63,462 nucleotides of DNA, taken from the NCBI GenBank assembly GCA_003567005.1, contig PXBF01000055.1:1-63462 (forward strand), given 5' to 3'. Source of the DNA: PVC group bacterium (GTDB lineage: Bacteria > Verrucomicrobiota > Kiritimatiellia > UBA8416). The translations under genes were made by a program, and so were the position numbers. Below, one piece after another: positions 52,052 through 62,285 of the stretch (position 1 is the stretch's first letter; each line of letters starts with the position of its first letter). The notes under the pieces are model-generated. The model worked only from the letters and a program-made list of their open reading frames with translations, was not told where the DNA came from and ran no database searches.

Positions 52052-52807
52052 ATGCGGGCACATTATCTTCAGCATGTTCCTTTCGAGGGCCTTGGCTCTA
52101 TCGAACCTTGGCTAGTGACACACGATTATGCAATCACCCATACGCCCCTCTTCGAGTCGTATGATCTACCCACACAGGAAAACATTGACTTTCTCATTAT
52201 CCTGGGTGGCCCTATGAGCGTGAATGACGAAGCTACCTACCCCTGGCTCATTCCCGAAAAAGCCTTTATTCGCGCATTTCTCACTTCCCGGAAACCCATC
52301 CTGGGCATTTGCCTTGGTGCACAGCTAATTGCCAATGTCAGCGGGGCCAAAGTATACCCCAACCCTGAAAAAGAAATGGGATGGTTTCCCATATACCCTG
52401 CAGCAGGTACCGATCTCTCTTGCTATCCATTTCCAGAGAACCTAACCGCATTTCACTGGCATGGAGAAACCTTTGACCTTCCAGAAAACGCAAACCTACT
52501 CGCCAGCAGCGATGCCTGCCAGAACCAAGCCTTTCAAATCGGCAAAAATGTGATCGGCCTGCAGTTCCACCTCGAAACCACACCCGCAGCAGCCCGAGAA
52601 CTTGCTACCCATTGCAGAAACGAATTAACACCTGGCCGATATGTCCAAACGCAGGAACAGATCCTATCCGCTTCCCCGCTTGATCATGAAACCATCAATA
52701 CCGAAATGGCACGCCTGCTACAATATCTCACGCAAGGTACAAAGAGAAGCCACATATCTACAAGCAAGCAGACGAACCATGAACCAACTATCGAAGGATC
52801 GGAATAA
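52052..52807 (+). CDS. Class I glutamine amidotransferase domain protein
   Basis: A 251-residue GuaA-type glutaminase domain. The triad is visible: C87 in 'PILGICLGAQLIANVSGAKV', H173 and E175 in 'VIGLQFHLETT'; an oxyanion region 'ILGGPMSVNDE' precedes. Stand-alone proteins of this type remove ammonia from glutamine or gamma-glutamyl compounds; the acceptor is not known. The last 50 residues are hydrophilic and variable. Its 3' end overlaps the convergent repeat lipoprotein gene by 20 nt. Confidence 0.9.
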   Translation: MRAHYLQHVPFEGLGSIEPWLVTHDYAITHTPLFESYDLPTQENIDFLIILGGPMSVNDEATYPWLIPEKAFIRAFLTSRKPILGICLGAQLIANVSGAKVYPNPEKEMGWFPIYPAAGTDLSCYPFPENLTAFHWHGETFDLPENANLLASSDACQNQAFQIGKNVIGLQFHLETTPAAARELATHCRNELTPGRYVQTQEQILSASPLDHETINTEMARLLQYLTQGTKRSHISTSKQTNHEPTIEGSE

Positions 52808-55799
52808 AAAGAAAATCCATTTTCCGCCCATCCTCCGGATCATTTTCATAACGGAATCCACGCCATAAGAATGTAAATTTCCGAAACCCATCAGGCCGAC
52901 TGTCATACGTGATGAACGGTAAACTGTCGACACTGACTTGACCATTCAAACGCTCGTAGTGCCAAGCATGCCATAAAATCCGGCGTCTTACATATTCATG
53001 CGGCTGATCATCCGTGCCATGCTCGGTTTCATGATCATACAATCGCCACAACACATGTCCTGTCCGGCGCATCGGCCCCGCATCATCCTCGCCATACTCC
53101 TCACGCCGGAAATGCCATAGAGGGAAGAGCCGATTCGTACGCAAGGACCTTTGTTTGTAACGCTCCCCTTCGATCAGAGGCGCACTCCGTGGACCGTATT
53201 GCATGACCCGTTCATGCTGGCGATAGAGCATCAAGAATGAAAGAGTATTTTCATGTAAGGTCCGACGCATATATTCATGTCTTGGCTCTTCCGGTTCGAT
53301 TTCTACCATATCCCTTTCGATATGCCGGCGATTAAACAAGGGGAAGAACCCCGTATAACGATGATGCTCACCCGTTCGGTGATACCCCCACAACAAGAAA
53401 CGGGAAGAATGATGCCCCGTCTCTGCATGCTTACGAAAATGATAAAGTGGCCACAACCAGGAACCCGACAGCCGATTCCGGTATGTTCCCAGCAGTGGGG
53501 TTAACCAGTAACGAAACGTGCCGGTTTCAGGATGATCGCGCCCTACAAGCGGGGTATAAAAATGCTGGTTCCTATGATATGTATATACAGGAAACAAATG
53601 ACTGTTGCGCATCGTTCCATCATCCGTTCGCGTTTGTCCATACAACCCAGCAGCTACCCGAACCGAACGATTCGTCCTCGCATCAATCGTGCGCCACGAA
53701 AGAATCGGAGGGATCAAATCATACCGCCCTCCGTCATCATCCTGCCAACGCGCATAGGCAGGCGAAACAAAACGGTTCTGCGAACGATTCGCCATATAGA
53801 ACGGAATCAGATGGCTCCGCACAGGCTCACCATCCGGATCCGTGTCACGAGCAGCCAAGCCACCCAAAACGCGTGTGCTTCTCGCACCATCTTCTTGTGT
53901 CCGCCGCCACGACACCAACGGCGGAATGGCGTGCACCTGTTCTCCTTCATCACGCCATGCCGACCACAAAAGCGTGAGAAGCGTATTGTTTCCCGAGTGA
54001 CGATAATACAAGGGAAGCACATAACTGCTTTCATGTCCTCCGTCCGTATCGACTGCACGCCCGGCTATGCCACCCAACACACGCGTATCACGTGCCCCGT
54101 CTTCCTCCGTCCGCTGCCAGGACAACAATGGCGGAATGGCATGCATACGCGCATCATCATCCCTCCACACCGACCACAATGGCGTTAGTAAGGTGTTTCT
54201 GGAAGCATTGCGATAAAAAACCGGCAACAAATGGGATGCCCCCGCATCTTCTCCCGTACCAAAACGCGCTAACCCCATGGCCAGCCAGGTATCGCGCGCC
54301 TGTTGACTGCGCAATTGCCAGGACAACAAAGGCGGTACAGCGCGAAAAGCCGACTGATCCCCATCCTCCAAGTTCACATACAACGGCGTAATCGTGCGCT
54401 TGCCACCATCTTTGTAATGTGTCACAGCCCCCAGTGGTGTAATCCAGGCTGAACTTGCATCCGACTCCATACGCAAATACAACGGGACAGAGGCATGCCA
54501 GCGCCTTTCATGCTCTTCTGTCCCCCCACGTTGACGCAACGGGGTCAACAGCATTCCACTGTCGGGATTTCGATAATAGACAGGCAACACATAGCTGGGG
54601 CGGGCCTGCTCCCCAAAACTCAGACGACTCAAGGGACCCAATACACGCCAGTCCGTTCTATCTGCTTGCATAGAACGCCATGAAAGCAGGGGCGGAACGG
54701 CATCCACTCGACGCTCATCCCCATCTCTCCATCGGATATACAGCGGGCTTACCAAGCGTCCGGAACCATCTGCTCCGCGCGACCCACCACCAAGCAGTGT
54801 ATAAAGAGCATTTCCCTGAGGAGACGTTGACCGATAATAGAACGGCACAACCACATGCCAACGACGCTCCGCTTCGTTGTTCACCCCACGCATGAACAAA
54901 GGCGAAACCCAGGATGCCCCAGCAGCCCTCCTATTATGCCAATACACAGGAAACAAACGCTGCGTTGTGTGATCTTCGCTCGATTCCGCATACCAAAGAC
55001 CAAGTAATGCGTAACGCCGCGAGTGATCCTCCTCGAGCCAGTGGCCATAAAGCAGAGTATGCAAGGAGGATACCTGCGGGGACTGCGTGCGCACATAAAA
55101 AGGCAACAACCAATCTTGCTTATCATCACCCGACGCGTTTCGCACCCGACCATAAGGCAGCGATTTGAAATGACTGGCTCCCGACGCTTCCTTGCGTGCC
55201 CAAAATAAAGGAAACACGCGTGCACTCGTCCTCTGCGGCCCCGCCTCGAAGCGCGTCAACGGCCACACCAAATGTAGCCTGTGATGCGAACCTGTATCTT
55301 GGACGGGATGGCGACTGTATATCCATAACGGGAAAAGGGCATGCTGACCACGTCGCCCGCGAAAGGGCTGCTCCAAATGCCAGTACAAGGGAAACACCAC
55401 CACATGATCCTTGCCCCAGAAAACCGGAAAGAAACGATGCTCTTGCTGATGACGATCAAAACGGCCCAAAGGCCATAACAAGTGATGCACCGGGCGTGTC
55501 CCCTCCAGTCCTTGCACCGAATAGACTGGACGCATCGCAAAATGATCAGGAGATTTCTCAAAAATAGGCCACAGTACAGAAAGAGCAGGTTCACGATAAT
55601 ATACCAAAGGCCACAATGCCACCCGGTCCTCAACAGCCCCTGTGCGCTCTGTCCACTCCCCCGTATAAAAGGGAGTCCCCTTCATTGCCTGGGTTGCACA
55701 GCCCGATAGCAACGCCACTAACAAACCCGCCGCAATAAACCGAATCCATGCAGCAAAAACTCCACCCGCAACAAACCCCACTTTTGATTGTGTTTTCAA
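52788..55799 (-). CDS. Large repeat lipoprotein (WPL/LPxYYR repeats)
   Basis: A 1003-residue protein. The N-terminus (VALLSGC) is a lipobox. The body is made of about a dozen diverged units of roughly 65-70 residues, with recurring 'AIPPLLSWQRTEEDGARDTR', 'VLGGIAGR', 'SYVLPLYYRHSGNNTLLT' and 'LWSAWRD' segments. The N-terminal part has shorter 'LWPLGRFDRHQQEHRFFPVF' units. The high Trp, Tyr, His and Arg content and strand-like alternation suggest a beta solenoid or barrel in the envelope. The start is TTG at 55799 after a GGGGGG tract. Function unknown; the family seems confined to PVC-type bacteria, but that was not checked. Confidence 0.8.
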   Translation of the reverse strand: MKTQSKVGFVAGGVFAAWIRFIAAGLLVALLSGCATQAMKGTPFYTGEWTERTGAVEDRVALWPLVYYREPALSVLWPIFEKSPDHFAMRPVYSVQGLEGTRPVHHLLWPLGRFDRHQQEHRFFPVFWGKDHVVVFPLYWHLEQPFRGRRGQHALFPLWIYSRHPVQDTGSHHRLHLVWPLTRFEAGPQRTSARVFPLFWARKEASGASHFKSLPYGRVRNASGDDKQDWLLPFYVRTQSPQVSSLHTLLYGHWLEEDHSRRYALLGLWYAESSEDHTTQRLFPVYWHNRRAAGASWVSPLFMRGVNNEAERRWHVVVPFYYRSTSPQGNALYTLLGGGSRGADGSGRLVSPLYIRWRDGDERRVDAVPPLLSWRSMQADRTDWRVLGPLSRLSFGEQARPSYVLPVYYRNPDSGMLLTPLRQRGGTEEHERRWHASVPLYLRMESDASSAWITPLGAVTHYKDGGKRTITPLYVNLEDGDQSAFRAVPPLLSWQLRSQQARDTWLAMGLARFGTGEDAGASHLLPVFYRNASRNTLLTPLWSVWRDDDARMHAIPPLLSWQRTEEDGARDTRVLGGIAGRAVDTDGGHESSYVLPLYYRHSGNNTLLTLLWSAWRDEGEQVHAIPPLVSWRRTQEDGARSTRVLGGLAARDTDPDGEPVRSHLIPFYMANRSQNRFVSPAYARWQDDDGGRYDLIPPILSWRTIDARTNRSVRVAAGLYGQTRTDDGTMRNSHLFPVYTYHRNQHFYTPLVGRDHPETGTFRYWLTPLLGTYRNRLSGSWLWPLYHFRKHAETGHHSSRFLLWGYHRTGEHHRYTGFFPLFNRRHIERDMVEIEPEEPRHEYMRRTLHENTLSFLMLYRQHERVMQYGPRSAPLIEGERYKQRSLRTNRLFPLWHFRREEYGEDDAGPMRRTGHVLWRLYDHETEHGTDDQPHEYVRRRILWHAWHYERLNGQVSVDSLPFITYDSRPDGFRKFTFLWRGFRYENDPEDGRKMDFLFIPILR

Positions 55800-56050
55800 T
55801 CCCTCACCCCCCCTTTACATCTAATCCGTAACTTCAATGTTTATCTTCATTTTTGGTAGGGGGCATGGTCAGCTCATGGAAAGACCTGCGCCTGAACATG
55901 AAAAAAAATGCGCTAGCTACAGACAACGGCTCGGCGAGGACGCCTCGCCCTGCATAGTATCTACCTGCCAAATGTTTCAATCCCGCATCATCTTGGCAGT
56001 CCAAGTGCCCTCACTAATCTCTGATCCCGTGTGTCTCTACCCCCTAGCGC
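55800..56050. other. Intergenic region with small palindrome
   Basis: A 251-nt gap between two leftward genes. It holds GGCGAGG (55933-55939) and CCTCGCC (55943-55949) with loop ACG, a hairpin of the type used as intergenic repeats in related genomes, possibly ending the ABC permease transcript. No gene is supported. Confidence 0.4.
55933..55949. repeat. Hairpin GGCGAGG-ACG-CCTCGCC
   Basis: Perfect 7-bp stem with a 3-nt loop, located about 100 nt beyond the end of the ABC permease gene. No T-run follows on either strand. Confidence 0.45.
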
Positions 56051-56075
56051 CTAATCCCTGCCCCTAATCCCTGCC
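56050..56075. repeat. 13-bp tandem duplication across the permease stop codon
   Basis: Two exact copies of CCTAATCCCTGCC (56050-56062 and 56063-56075). The duplication adds the last residues of the permease (AGIRGRD) in a shifted register and provides the TAG stop. Confidence 0.6.
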
Positions 56076-57613
56076 TTCCACTTTCGGGTCCATGAAGGAA
56101 ATACAGGTAACGCAAGAATGCCCAACAACATCAAATGAAACACAGGGGCAATGGCCCAAAGTCCTGCATCACCCAGTCTGCCCCGAACACCTGAAAAGGT
56201 CTGCAACCAAGCATGCCGCGGAGAGGAACCATAAATCGTCAGTGTTGTAAAGGGGGAGGTAAGCGCATATATATCACGCAATAGCGAGCGCGGCGCCCCA
56301 TCGACACCTACACGCCCTACAAAAAAGAAAATCAAAGGAACGACCAAAATCACAAAAATCAAGACGCATGCCACTCCCAGCCCGATAAAGCGATTGCGTA
56401 CACGAAGCCGGTCCGCAAAACGATACGTAAGCATGGAATACGTGACCGGGCAGACAACAAGTGATGCCGCGCATAATGGCAATGCGTACCCCGGCAAATC
56501 TTGCCCTAGCCCCAACACCGATCGCGCCACAAATACGAGCCCCATGCCAACGATCCCCAGAAGCGCTGGATACCCTATGGGGCCTGTCAACAACCGGCCC
56601 AATACCGAGAGTCGAGACAAAAGAGCGTTAGTTCCCTGTACAGGATAAAAGGAGCTGCGGATCACGGGCATACTTGCTCCTAGCCATGGAGCCATGCAAC
56701 ACAAAGGGATCAGAAGTGCAAACAAGATGCCGCCAAGCGACGAACGTGCCATAACATCATTCGGCATGGCCCCATCCCCTGCCAAACCTCCGACAAACCC
56801 CGTTGCCAGCGTAGTAAGCGCCAGCAGCGAAAATCCACGCATACAGAAATAGCGACGATCCTCCTGTACCTTCACGCGCTCGATAGCAGCAGATGCAAAC
56901 GCCCCCCCACAAAAGATAAAAAACACGAAAACAAGCAACCAACCTGGCACATGCAAACCGAAAAACGGCATAGCCCGCCGCGCCAGAAACGCACGTAAAA
57001 AAAGAACTGGCGATATACGCGCTAGCATGGCAGGGGCCTCAGATGCAATAAGCGGATATAATACCCCCAACAAAACCGTGCAGATGGCAGCCGCCGGTAT
57101 CGACGCGATGCTACGTTCAAAACGCGTGGACCAGTATAACCCCATCACGCCACTGACCGACATCAACAACAACACATACAACCAACCCAAAACCAACTGC
57201 CCGAATGGAACCCCTCCTAACAAATAGGCAGCAACAACAAATGGCAGGGCAATTGCCAGCAAAACCATAAATACCGCCAACGCCGACAATAACTTGGTAA
57301 TCACAATCCGCTGGGGACTGGCTGGCGTCACCAAGAGACTGTCATACGTTTTTTGCTCCTTTTCCCCGCTGATCACAGACGCCGCCACAAGCGGAGCCAG
57401 AAAGAACAAGATCATGGTTTGCGTATAGAGCAAAACATGAAACAGATTTTCGCCTACCTCCCAGGCTGGAGATCCATACTGTGACAAGAAAAACAACCCC
57501 GCCAGCACACACAACACCAAAGACTGAAGCAAGACGGCAACCGTAGCAGTTCGCGCCCGTAGCCGCGTACGAAACTCCTTCACCAAGAGCGGATCGCAAT
57601 ACCAGCCACTCAC
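56051..57613 (-). CDS. ABC-2 type transporter permease
   Basis: A 520-residue membrane protein with about a dozen membrane segments in two halves. The N-terminal 'DPLLVKEFRTRLRARTATVA' and 'ASVISGEKEQKTYDSLLVTP' motifs are typical of ABC-2/NatB-like permeases. It overlaps the ATPase stop by 4 nt (GTGA); the GTG start at 57613 has AGGAG 7-8 nt upstream. With the ATPase and the large membrane protein upstream it forms a three-gene export-type operon. The substrate is unknown. Confidence 0.88.
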   Translation of the reverse strand: MSGWYCDPLLVKEFRTRLRARTATVAVLLQSLVLCVLAGLFFLSQYGSPAWEVGENLFHVLLYTQTMILFFLAPLVAASVISGEKEQKTYDSLLVTPASPQRIVITKLLSALAVFMVLLAIALPFVVAAYLLGGVPFGQLVLGWLYVLLLMSVSGVMGLYWSTRFERSIASIPAAAICTVLLGVLYPLIASEAPAMLARISPVLFLRAFLARRAMPFFGLHVPGWLLVFVFFIFCGGAFASAAIERVKVQEDRRYFCMRGFSLLALTTLATGFVGGLAGDGAMPNDVMARSSLGGILFALLIPLCCMAPWLGASMPVIRSSFYPVQGTNALLSRLSVLGRLLTGPIGYPALLGIVGMGLVFVARSVLGLGQDLPGYALPLCAASLVVCPVTYSMLTYRFADRLRVRNRFIGLGVACVLIFVILVVPLIFFFVGRVGVDGAPRSLLRDIYALTSPFTTLTIYGSSPRHAWLQTFSGVRGRLGDAGLWAIAPVFHLMLLGILALPVFPSWTRKWKAGIRGRD

Positions 57614-58557
57614 GACAATTCTCCTTTCGTCATGCGCAAAAACATGTCTTTTAAATCAGATGCTGTTGCCCGTGGTAAGGAAATTCGAATGCCCGCCTCA
57701 ACGGCAGACCGCACCAATGCGCAAGCCGCATCATCCCCTCCCGCCAGCGTCACGCATACACCATCTGGAACCACTTCGGCTTGCGTTACGGTTGCAACCG
57801 TTCGAGCCCAGGAAAAGGCACGTTCGCGTTCCGCAACCGACGTGGATAACAAATAGCGGACATCTGCTGTAATGGATGCATCCCCGTCATGTAACCCATG
57901 CACACCAACCAGGCGACCAGCCTCCATGACACCAAACACTGTGCACAAATCTCGCAATTCATCCAAAATGTGGGATGAAATCATAATGGTGGTGCCCCCC
58001 TCTATCATGGTCTTGAGAAGACGCACCATTTCATCACGTCCGCGCGGATCCATACCGGAAGCCGGCTCATCAAGAATCAGAACGGCGGGACGATGCACCA
58101 ACGCACGGGCCAAATACAAACGCTGCTTCATTCCCCGCGAAAGGGTAGCAATCCGTGCATCGCGCTTCGTTTCCAGCGCAACCATACCAATGGCTTCCCG
58201 TATACCTGTCTCCAAGGCACCACCAGTCAAACCATACATGCCACCAAAAAATGCCAGATACTCCCGTACCGTCAGATAATCATACACCCCAAAAAAATCG
58301 GCCATGTAGCCGATATTACGCACCACATCATTTCGTTCGCGGACAACATCATGCCCCTGCACAAACGCCACCCCGCCACTCGGACGCAGCAAACCTGCCA
58401 GCACCTTTAGCGTGCTCGTTTTACCAGCACCATTCGGCCCAACCAGACCAAACGCGGATCCGCGCGCAACCGTAAACGAAACATCCTTAACAGCTTCAAA
58501 CGTTCCGTAAGCAACGCAAAGGTTGCGTACATCCACAACTGCTTCGCCACTATGCAT
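57610..58557 (-). CDS. ABC transporter ATP-binding protein
   Basis: A 315-residue ATPase: Walker A 'GLVGPNGAGKTSTLKVL', signature 'TLSRGMKQRLYLARAL' (SRGMKQ variant usual in the CcmA/NatA branch), Walker B 'VLILDEPASGMDPRGRD', H-loop 'IMISSHILDEL'. An 85-residue C-terminal domain follows. The ATG at 58557 has GGAAGGAG upstream and overlaps the previous gene by 8 nt, so the operon is coupled. Confidence 0.93.
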   Translation of the reverse strand: MHSGEAVVDVRNLCVAYGTFEAVKDVSFTVARGSAFGLVGPNGAGKTSTLKVLAGLLRPSGGVAFVQGHDVVRERNDVVRNIGYMADFFGVYDYLTVREYLAFFGGMYGLTGGALETGIREAIGMVALETKRDARIATLSRGMKQRLYLARALVHRPAVLILDEPASGMDPRGRDEMVRLLKTMIEGGTTIMISSHILDELRDLCTVFGVMEAGRLVGVHGLHDGDASITADVRYLLSTSVAERERAFSWARTVATVTQAEVVPDGVCVTLAGGDDAACALVRSAVEAGIRISLPRATASDLKDMFLRMTKGELS

Positions 58558-61120
58558 CAGGCTCTCCTTCCGGCACGATCGAGAAGGAAATCGAAAGTTG
58601 TTGCAGACTCGGGAAACGTACGCCATGCGAATGCAGCATCATGGTTTCTTGCTGCGCAAGAGCATCCGACAATACACGTTGCCGCAAAACAACCACGGGA
58701 TACCCATCCATCATGTAGCCGGCATCCGTATCAAACAAAACCTGATGCTCCCCGAACGTTGCACGGGCCAGCTCGTGCCATGCATCGCTCTCCCAATGAT
58801 ATACCTCCAGTATCGCGTCATGCTCCAACCCTGGTTGTTCCTCGTTACTCTCTTCAAAATGCCAATCAATCATGACCCTACCCCGCATAGCTGCTGGCAA
58901 GATATACCCCTCTGACCGCATGGGAATGTTCGCAGGCATGGCAACGCCATCAGCATCTACACCACCTTGTAATGCAGGCGTGTCGCGAAATGCGTTACGT
59001 AAAGCCACCACAGCAGGCAAATACTGCGCGGGGGCACGACGTATATTCCGCTGCCAAGCAGCATCATGAAGGTCCGTATCCATCCCAGGCTGTGCCCGCT
59101 GCAAACCGATCAGGTATGCAAACCCATCAGGCATGTAGCCCGAGACATCCCACGCCATCGCTACTGGCGACCCCACGACACGGGTGCCGCGATACGCAAC
59201 ATGTCCCGGATTGCCATCATGCAACACCGTGCCTCGCGCGCCCTCTCCATGCAAGGACACATGTACAAACGAATCCCTGACAGGTTGCATGGCAACCACC
59301 ACAGGAACGGAAAGCCCTTCTCTTGTCCACCGCACAACCGCGTTCCCCAGCGCCTCCATCTGGGGCGGTAAAGCATCTTCTCCCTCGCGCACCATAAAAG
59401 GATCATTGCTATGATGAAACCCACCACACCCACTGCAGCGCTTGCCCTTCGCAATCTCTGACTCACGCAAATCCAACGTAAAGGATCGCTCTTCCCCTGG
59501 TGCAAGCGTCCCCAGCGAAACACGAAATTGCTGAAACACCACGTTCACATGTTCCAATATGTCATCGCCCGCGTTTATAACTGTGCCCGCAATACGTTCC
59601 ATATCTACAACATGGGCACGACCCTCGAGTCCCAATGGGCGCGCTTCCACTTCCGCACTCTGCAGAAAACGCATGGACCAACGCCCAATATCCAAACCTT
59701 CAACACCGGAAGCACGTCTTCCAAGTCGGTACACCAAATCCGACGCAATCGCCATGCCTCCCCAGGAACGCCACGTATGCAGATGCGCGTCGCGCACCAA
59801 AACGGCCGGGCGCATGACACTTGCATCATAAACATCCTCTCGCGGCGAAAACACACCACTTACACCATATGTCCAACATGAGGTATCCCCCGCATCAAGC
59901 GAAACATACAATTCCTCGACAATCACATGATTCGGTCGCCAGACCATGCCTGCGAGCAAAGCAGCAGCAGACAAAGCCAAAGCACCTGCGGGCAAGGTCA
60001 ACACCGTATATTCACTCCGCTGCATTCGACGCAACACAAACCAATTCAAGGGGCCTAAGATCAATCCGCAGATCACCAGAAAAACCAGAATAGGCCACAC
60101 CAAATGCTTTAACTGTGCCTCTCTGGGAATAGCCAGATTCGAACGAATATGCGGCGTATCAGATGGTTCGCGAACCAAGGACAATGCCCCGTTCCAGATA
60201 TCGCGGCGGACAGATTCCTGTAAGGCGCGATCACGCAATTCAAGGGATGCCCAGTCAAAGCCTAGCGCAACGACACGCCCCCGCCCCAAATCGAGCACAC
60301 CAATAAGCGTCCCAACCGCATCTTCGTAAACAGACACGAAACCATCCAAACGTGTAGGCATGCGTCGAAACGATGCAATGCTTTCACGCGGTCGCACGAA
60401 CGCCTCCAGTCCAGCACCATCGGCAACAACCCGTTCCGGCATCTCGCGAATGGGAGCTAATCCCCAAACAGCATCATCTTCTTCCCATACGCGATCTGTC
60501 AAAATCACAGACCCGCCTTGCAGCGTCCAATCGCGCACCGCTTGCCGATCATCATCCGACAACGGTTCGGGCCCATCCAAAACAATAGCATCTATGCCTG
60601 AAAAATCACGCCAGTCGCGTTGATGCAACAAGCGGGCATCCTGCGCAACAACCACTGTGATTCGACGATCCCCATGCTCCAATGCCCGCAAAAAGGAAAA
60701 TGCCTCAGGTCGATCCGTTACCACCAGAAGAAGTGTCGTACCGGGATCGATGCCTTGAATCGATGATTCAATGACGCGCTCTTGTCCATCATCAAGGGTT
60801 ATAACCGCTTGTAGCGTATGACCAAAATGCGAACGACTTGCGTAAACCAAGGCATGCCAAGCACCGGTCACAAGATCTTGCTCCGCACGAAACACGCCAA
60901 CAACCGTGCTTTCGGGACCACCCATGCCATAACCGGATGCGAGCATTTGCAAGGAAACCGATTCCGCACCGGGAATCGGATCAAGGGTTACGGGAAACCA
61001 GCTCTCTGTCTTGAAATGACCATCAAAACCCACTTGTAAGGATGGCAATGCAGCAGATGTATCCCACGCCAGCAAAAGCATTGCCAGTAATAGTACGGTT
61101 ACCAATATGTTGCGTCGCAT
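58550..61120 (-). CDS. Large membrane protein of an ABC-2 export operon
   Basis: An 856-residue protein: signal peptide (MRRNILVTVLLLAMLLLAWD), a periplasmic N-terminal region with a GldG/class I amidotransferase-like alpha/beta part ('VTDRPEAFSFLRALEHGDRR', 'IDAIVLDGPEPLSDDDRQAV'), two membrane segments near residues 345-410 ('LVWPILVFLVICGLILGPLN', 'LPAGALALSAAALLAGMVW'), and a C-terminal extracytoplasmic part. The layout (GldG-like protein plus ATPase plus ABC-2 permease) is seen in Bacteroidetes- and PVC-type operons tied to envelope functions. The ATG at 61120 is chosen for the signal peptide; 61144 is possible. Confidence 0.78.
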   Translation of the reverse strand: MRRNILVTVLLLAMLLLAWDTSAALPSLQVGFDGHFKTESWFPVTLDPIPGAESVSLQMLASGYGMGGPESTVVGVFRAEQDLVTGAWHALVYASRSHFGHTLQAVITLDDGQERVIESSIQGIDPGTTLLLVVTDRPEAFSFLRALEHGDRRITVVVAQDARLLHQRDWRDFSGIDAIVLDGPEPLSDDDRQAVRDWTLQGGSVILTDRVWEEDDAVWGLAPIREMPERVVADGAGLEAFVRPRESIASFRRMPTRLDGFVSVYEDAVGTLIGVLDLGRGRVVALGFDWASLELRDRALQESVRRDIWNGALSLVREPSDTPHIRSNLAIPREAQLKHLVWPILVFLVICGLILGPLNWFVLRRMQRSEYTVLTLPAGALALSAAALLAGMVWRPNHVIVEELYVSLDAGDTSCWTYGVSGVFSPREDVYDASVMRPAVLVRDAHLHTWRSWGGMAIASDLVYRLGRRASGVEGLDIGRWSMRFLQSAEVEARPLGLEGRAHVVDMERIAGTVINAGDDILEHVNVVFQQFRVSLGTLAPGEERSFTLDLRESEIAKGKRCSGCGGFHHSNDPFMVREGEDALPPQMEALGNAVVRWTREGLSVPVVVAMQPVRDSFVHVSLHGEGARGTVLHDGNPGHVAYRGTRVVGSPVAMAWDVSGYMPDGFAYLIGLQRAQPGMDTDLHDAAWQRNIRRAPAQYLPAVVALRNAFRDTPALQGGVDADGVAMPANIPMRSEGYILPAAMRGRVMIDWHFEESNEEQPGLEHDAILEVYHWESDAWHELARATFGEHQVLFDTDAGYMMDGYPVVVLRQRVLSDALAQQETMMLHSHGVRFPSLQQLSISFSIVPEGEPDA

Positions 61121-61195
61121 GATAAGCACAGCCCTACCCCACATGAATCAGGAATACAGGAAACATATTCCTATTATGGGCATATAACGCCTTCT

Positions 61196-62203
61196 TTAGC
61201 GAATCAAATCAAAATAAATCGGATAATGATCTGATGCAGTGGTTGCATCCTCGCCAGCAACCATGCGGTTGTCCTCCAAATGAACGCCTTTCGAGAGGAC
61301 GCGTGGCGTACTCGCGTTCCAGTCGGGATTCCCTGTCGCATCCAAATAGAAACGGTCAAATGTCACTGGAGGAAACACAAGAGAAGGGCTTCCTTGCCGT
61401 GTCGGGATCGTGATACGATCTTCCTCTGGCACTGCATCCCAGAGATCTTGGTAGGACGCCAACAAGGACAAGGCAGCTTCCCGCCGAAACTCCTGCCTTG
61501 TTGGGTCAAAATTGAAATCTCCCGCAAGCAGCACGATTCCATCAAAACCATGCTCTCGTTGCCGCGCCAAATCTTCCTGCAAAAGATAAATGGCATGATA
61601 TCGCTGCGAAATATTCCGGCGCCGATTACCCCAATTCGCCTTAAGGTGCATATTGTAGACCATGAGTTCCGTGGCATCATCTAGGTTCACTTGCAAGCGC
61701 AACAAACCGCGGGTTGGCCGGCCCGGACCATCCAAGGCACTAAAATCGATCTGGACCGCATCGTGAATGGGCAATCGAGAAAGCACGGCCAGATTCAATC
61801 GTACTGCCTGCCCCTGTGCTGTTTGCAACTCGGTGATAAAACCAAAGGGATACGGTGTTGTAAGCTTACCATTTAACAGTGCCAACATCTTGGGCGTTTC
61901 AATCTCTTGCAGCAACAGCAAATCAGCATCGACCTCATCAAGAATCTCCGCTGCGAGGCGCCCTTGCCTGCGGGCATTCTCCCATGTGCGCCGACGACCC
62001 TCACGACCTTCGAAAAAGTCCTGGATATTGTAGGAAGCAATCCGAACACGCTGGTATTCTGCGCTTTCTCGCGTCGCGTCAAATACAACCCGCCGCGCTT
62101 CCGCAACGCGCGGAGATCCGGATATCGGTAACAAGTCCCCACCCCATGCGGTTATCCCCCAACATAACATCCAAAACGCGAGCAAATATTTTTTTCCGAA
62201 CAT
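61196..62203 (-). CDS. Exported endonuclease/exonuclease/phosphatase family protein
   Basis: A 335-residue protein with a signal peptide (MFGKKYLLAFWMLCWGITAWG). EEP-fold motifs appear in order: 'RIASYNIQDFF', 'LLLLQEIETPKML', 'VYNMHLKANWGNR', 'LLAGDFNFDPTR', 'SDHYPIYFDLIR'. These place the metal and catalytic residues of DNase I-like phosphoesterases. Exported members are nucleases or phospholipases; which one is not clear. The ATG at 62203 has AAAGGAT 8 nt upstream. Confidence 0.9.
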   Translation of the reverse strand: MFGKKYLLAFWMLCWGITAWGGDLLPISGSPRVAEARRVVFDATRESAEYQRVRIASYNIQDFFEGREGRRRTWENARRQGRLAAEILDEVDADLLLLQEIETPKMLALLNGKLTTPYPFGFITELQTAQGQAVRLNLAVLSRLPIHDAVQIDFSALDGPGRPTRGLLRLQVNLDDATELMVYNMHLKANWGNRRRNISQRYHAIYLLQEDLARQREHGFDGIVLLAGDFNFDPTRQEFRREAALSLLASYQDLWDAVPEEDRITIPTRQGSPSLVFPPVTFDRFYLDATGNPDWNASTPRVLSKGVHLEDNRMVAGEDATTASDHYPIYFDLIR

Positions 62204-62285
62204 GTTTATAGATCCTTTAAGGGCAACTAAGTTTTGGGCGCTGATTTCCGGATACACTTAACCACATTCACACGCAGGGGGCAAT

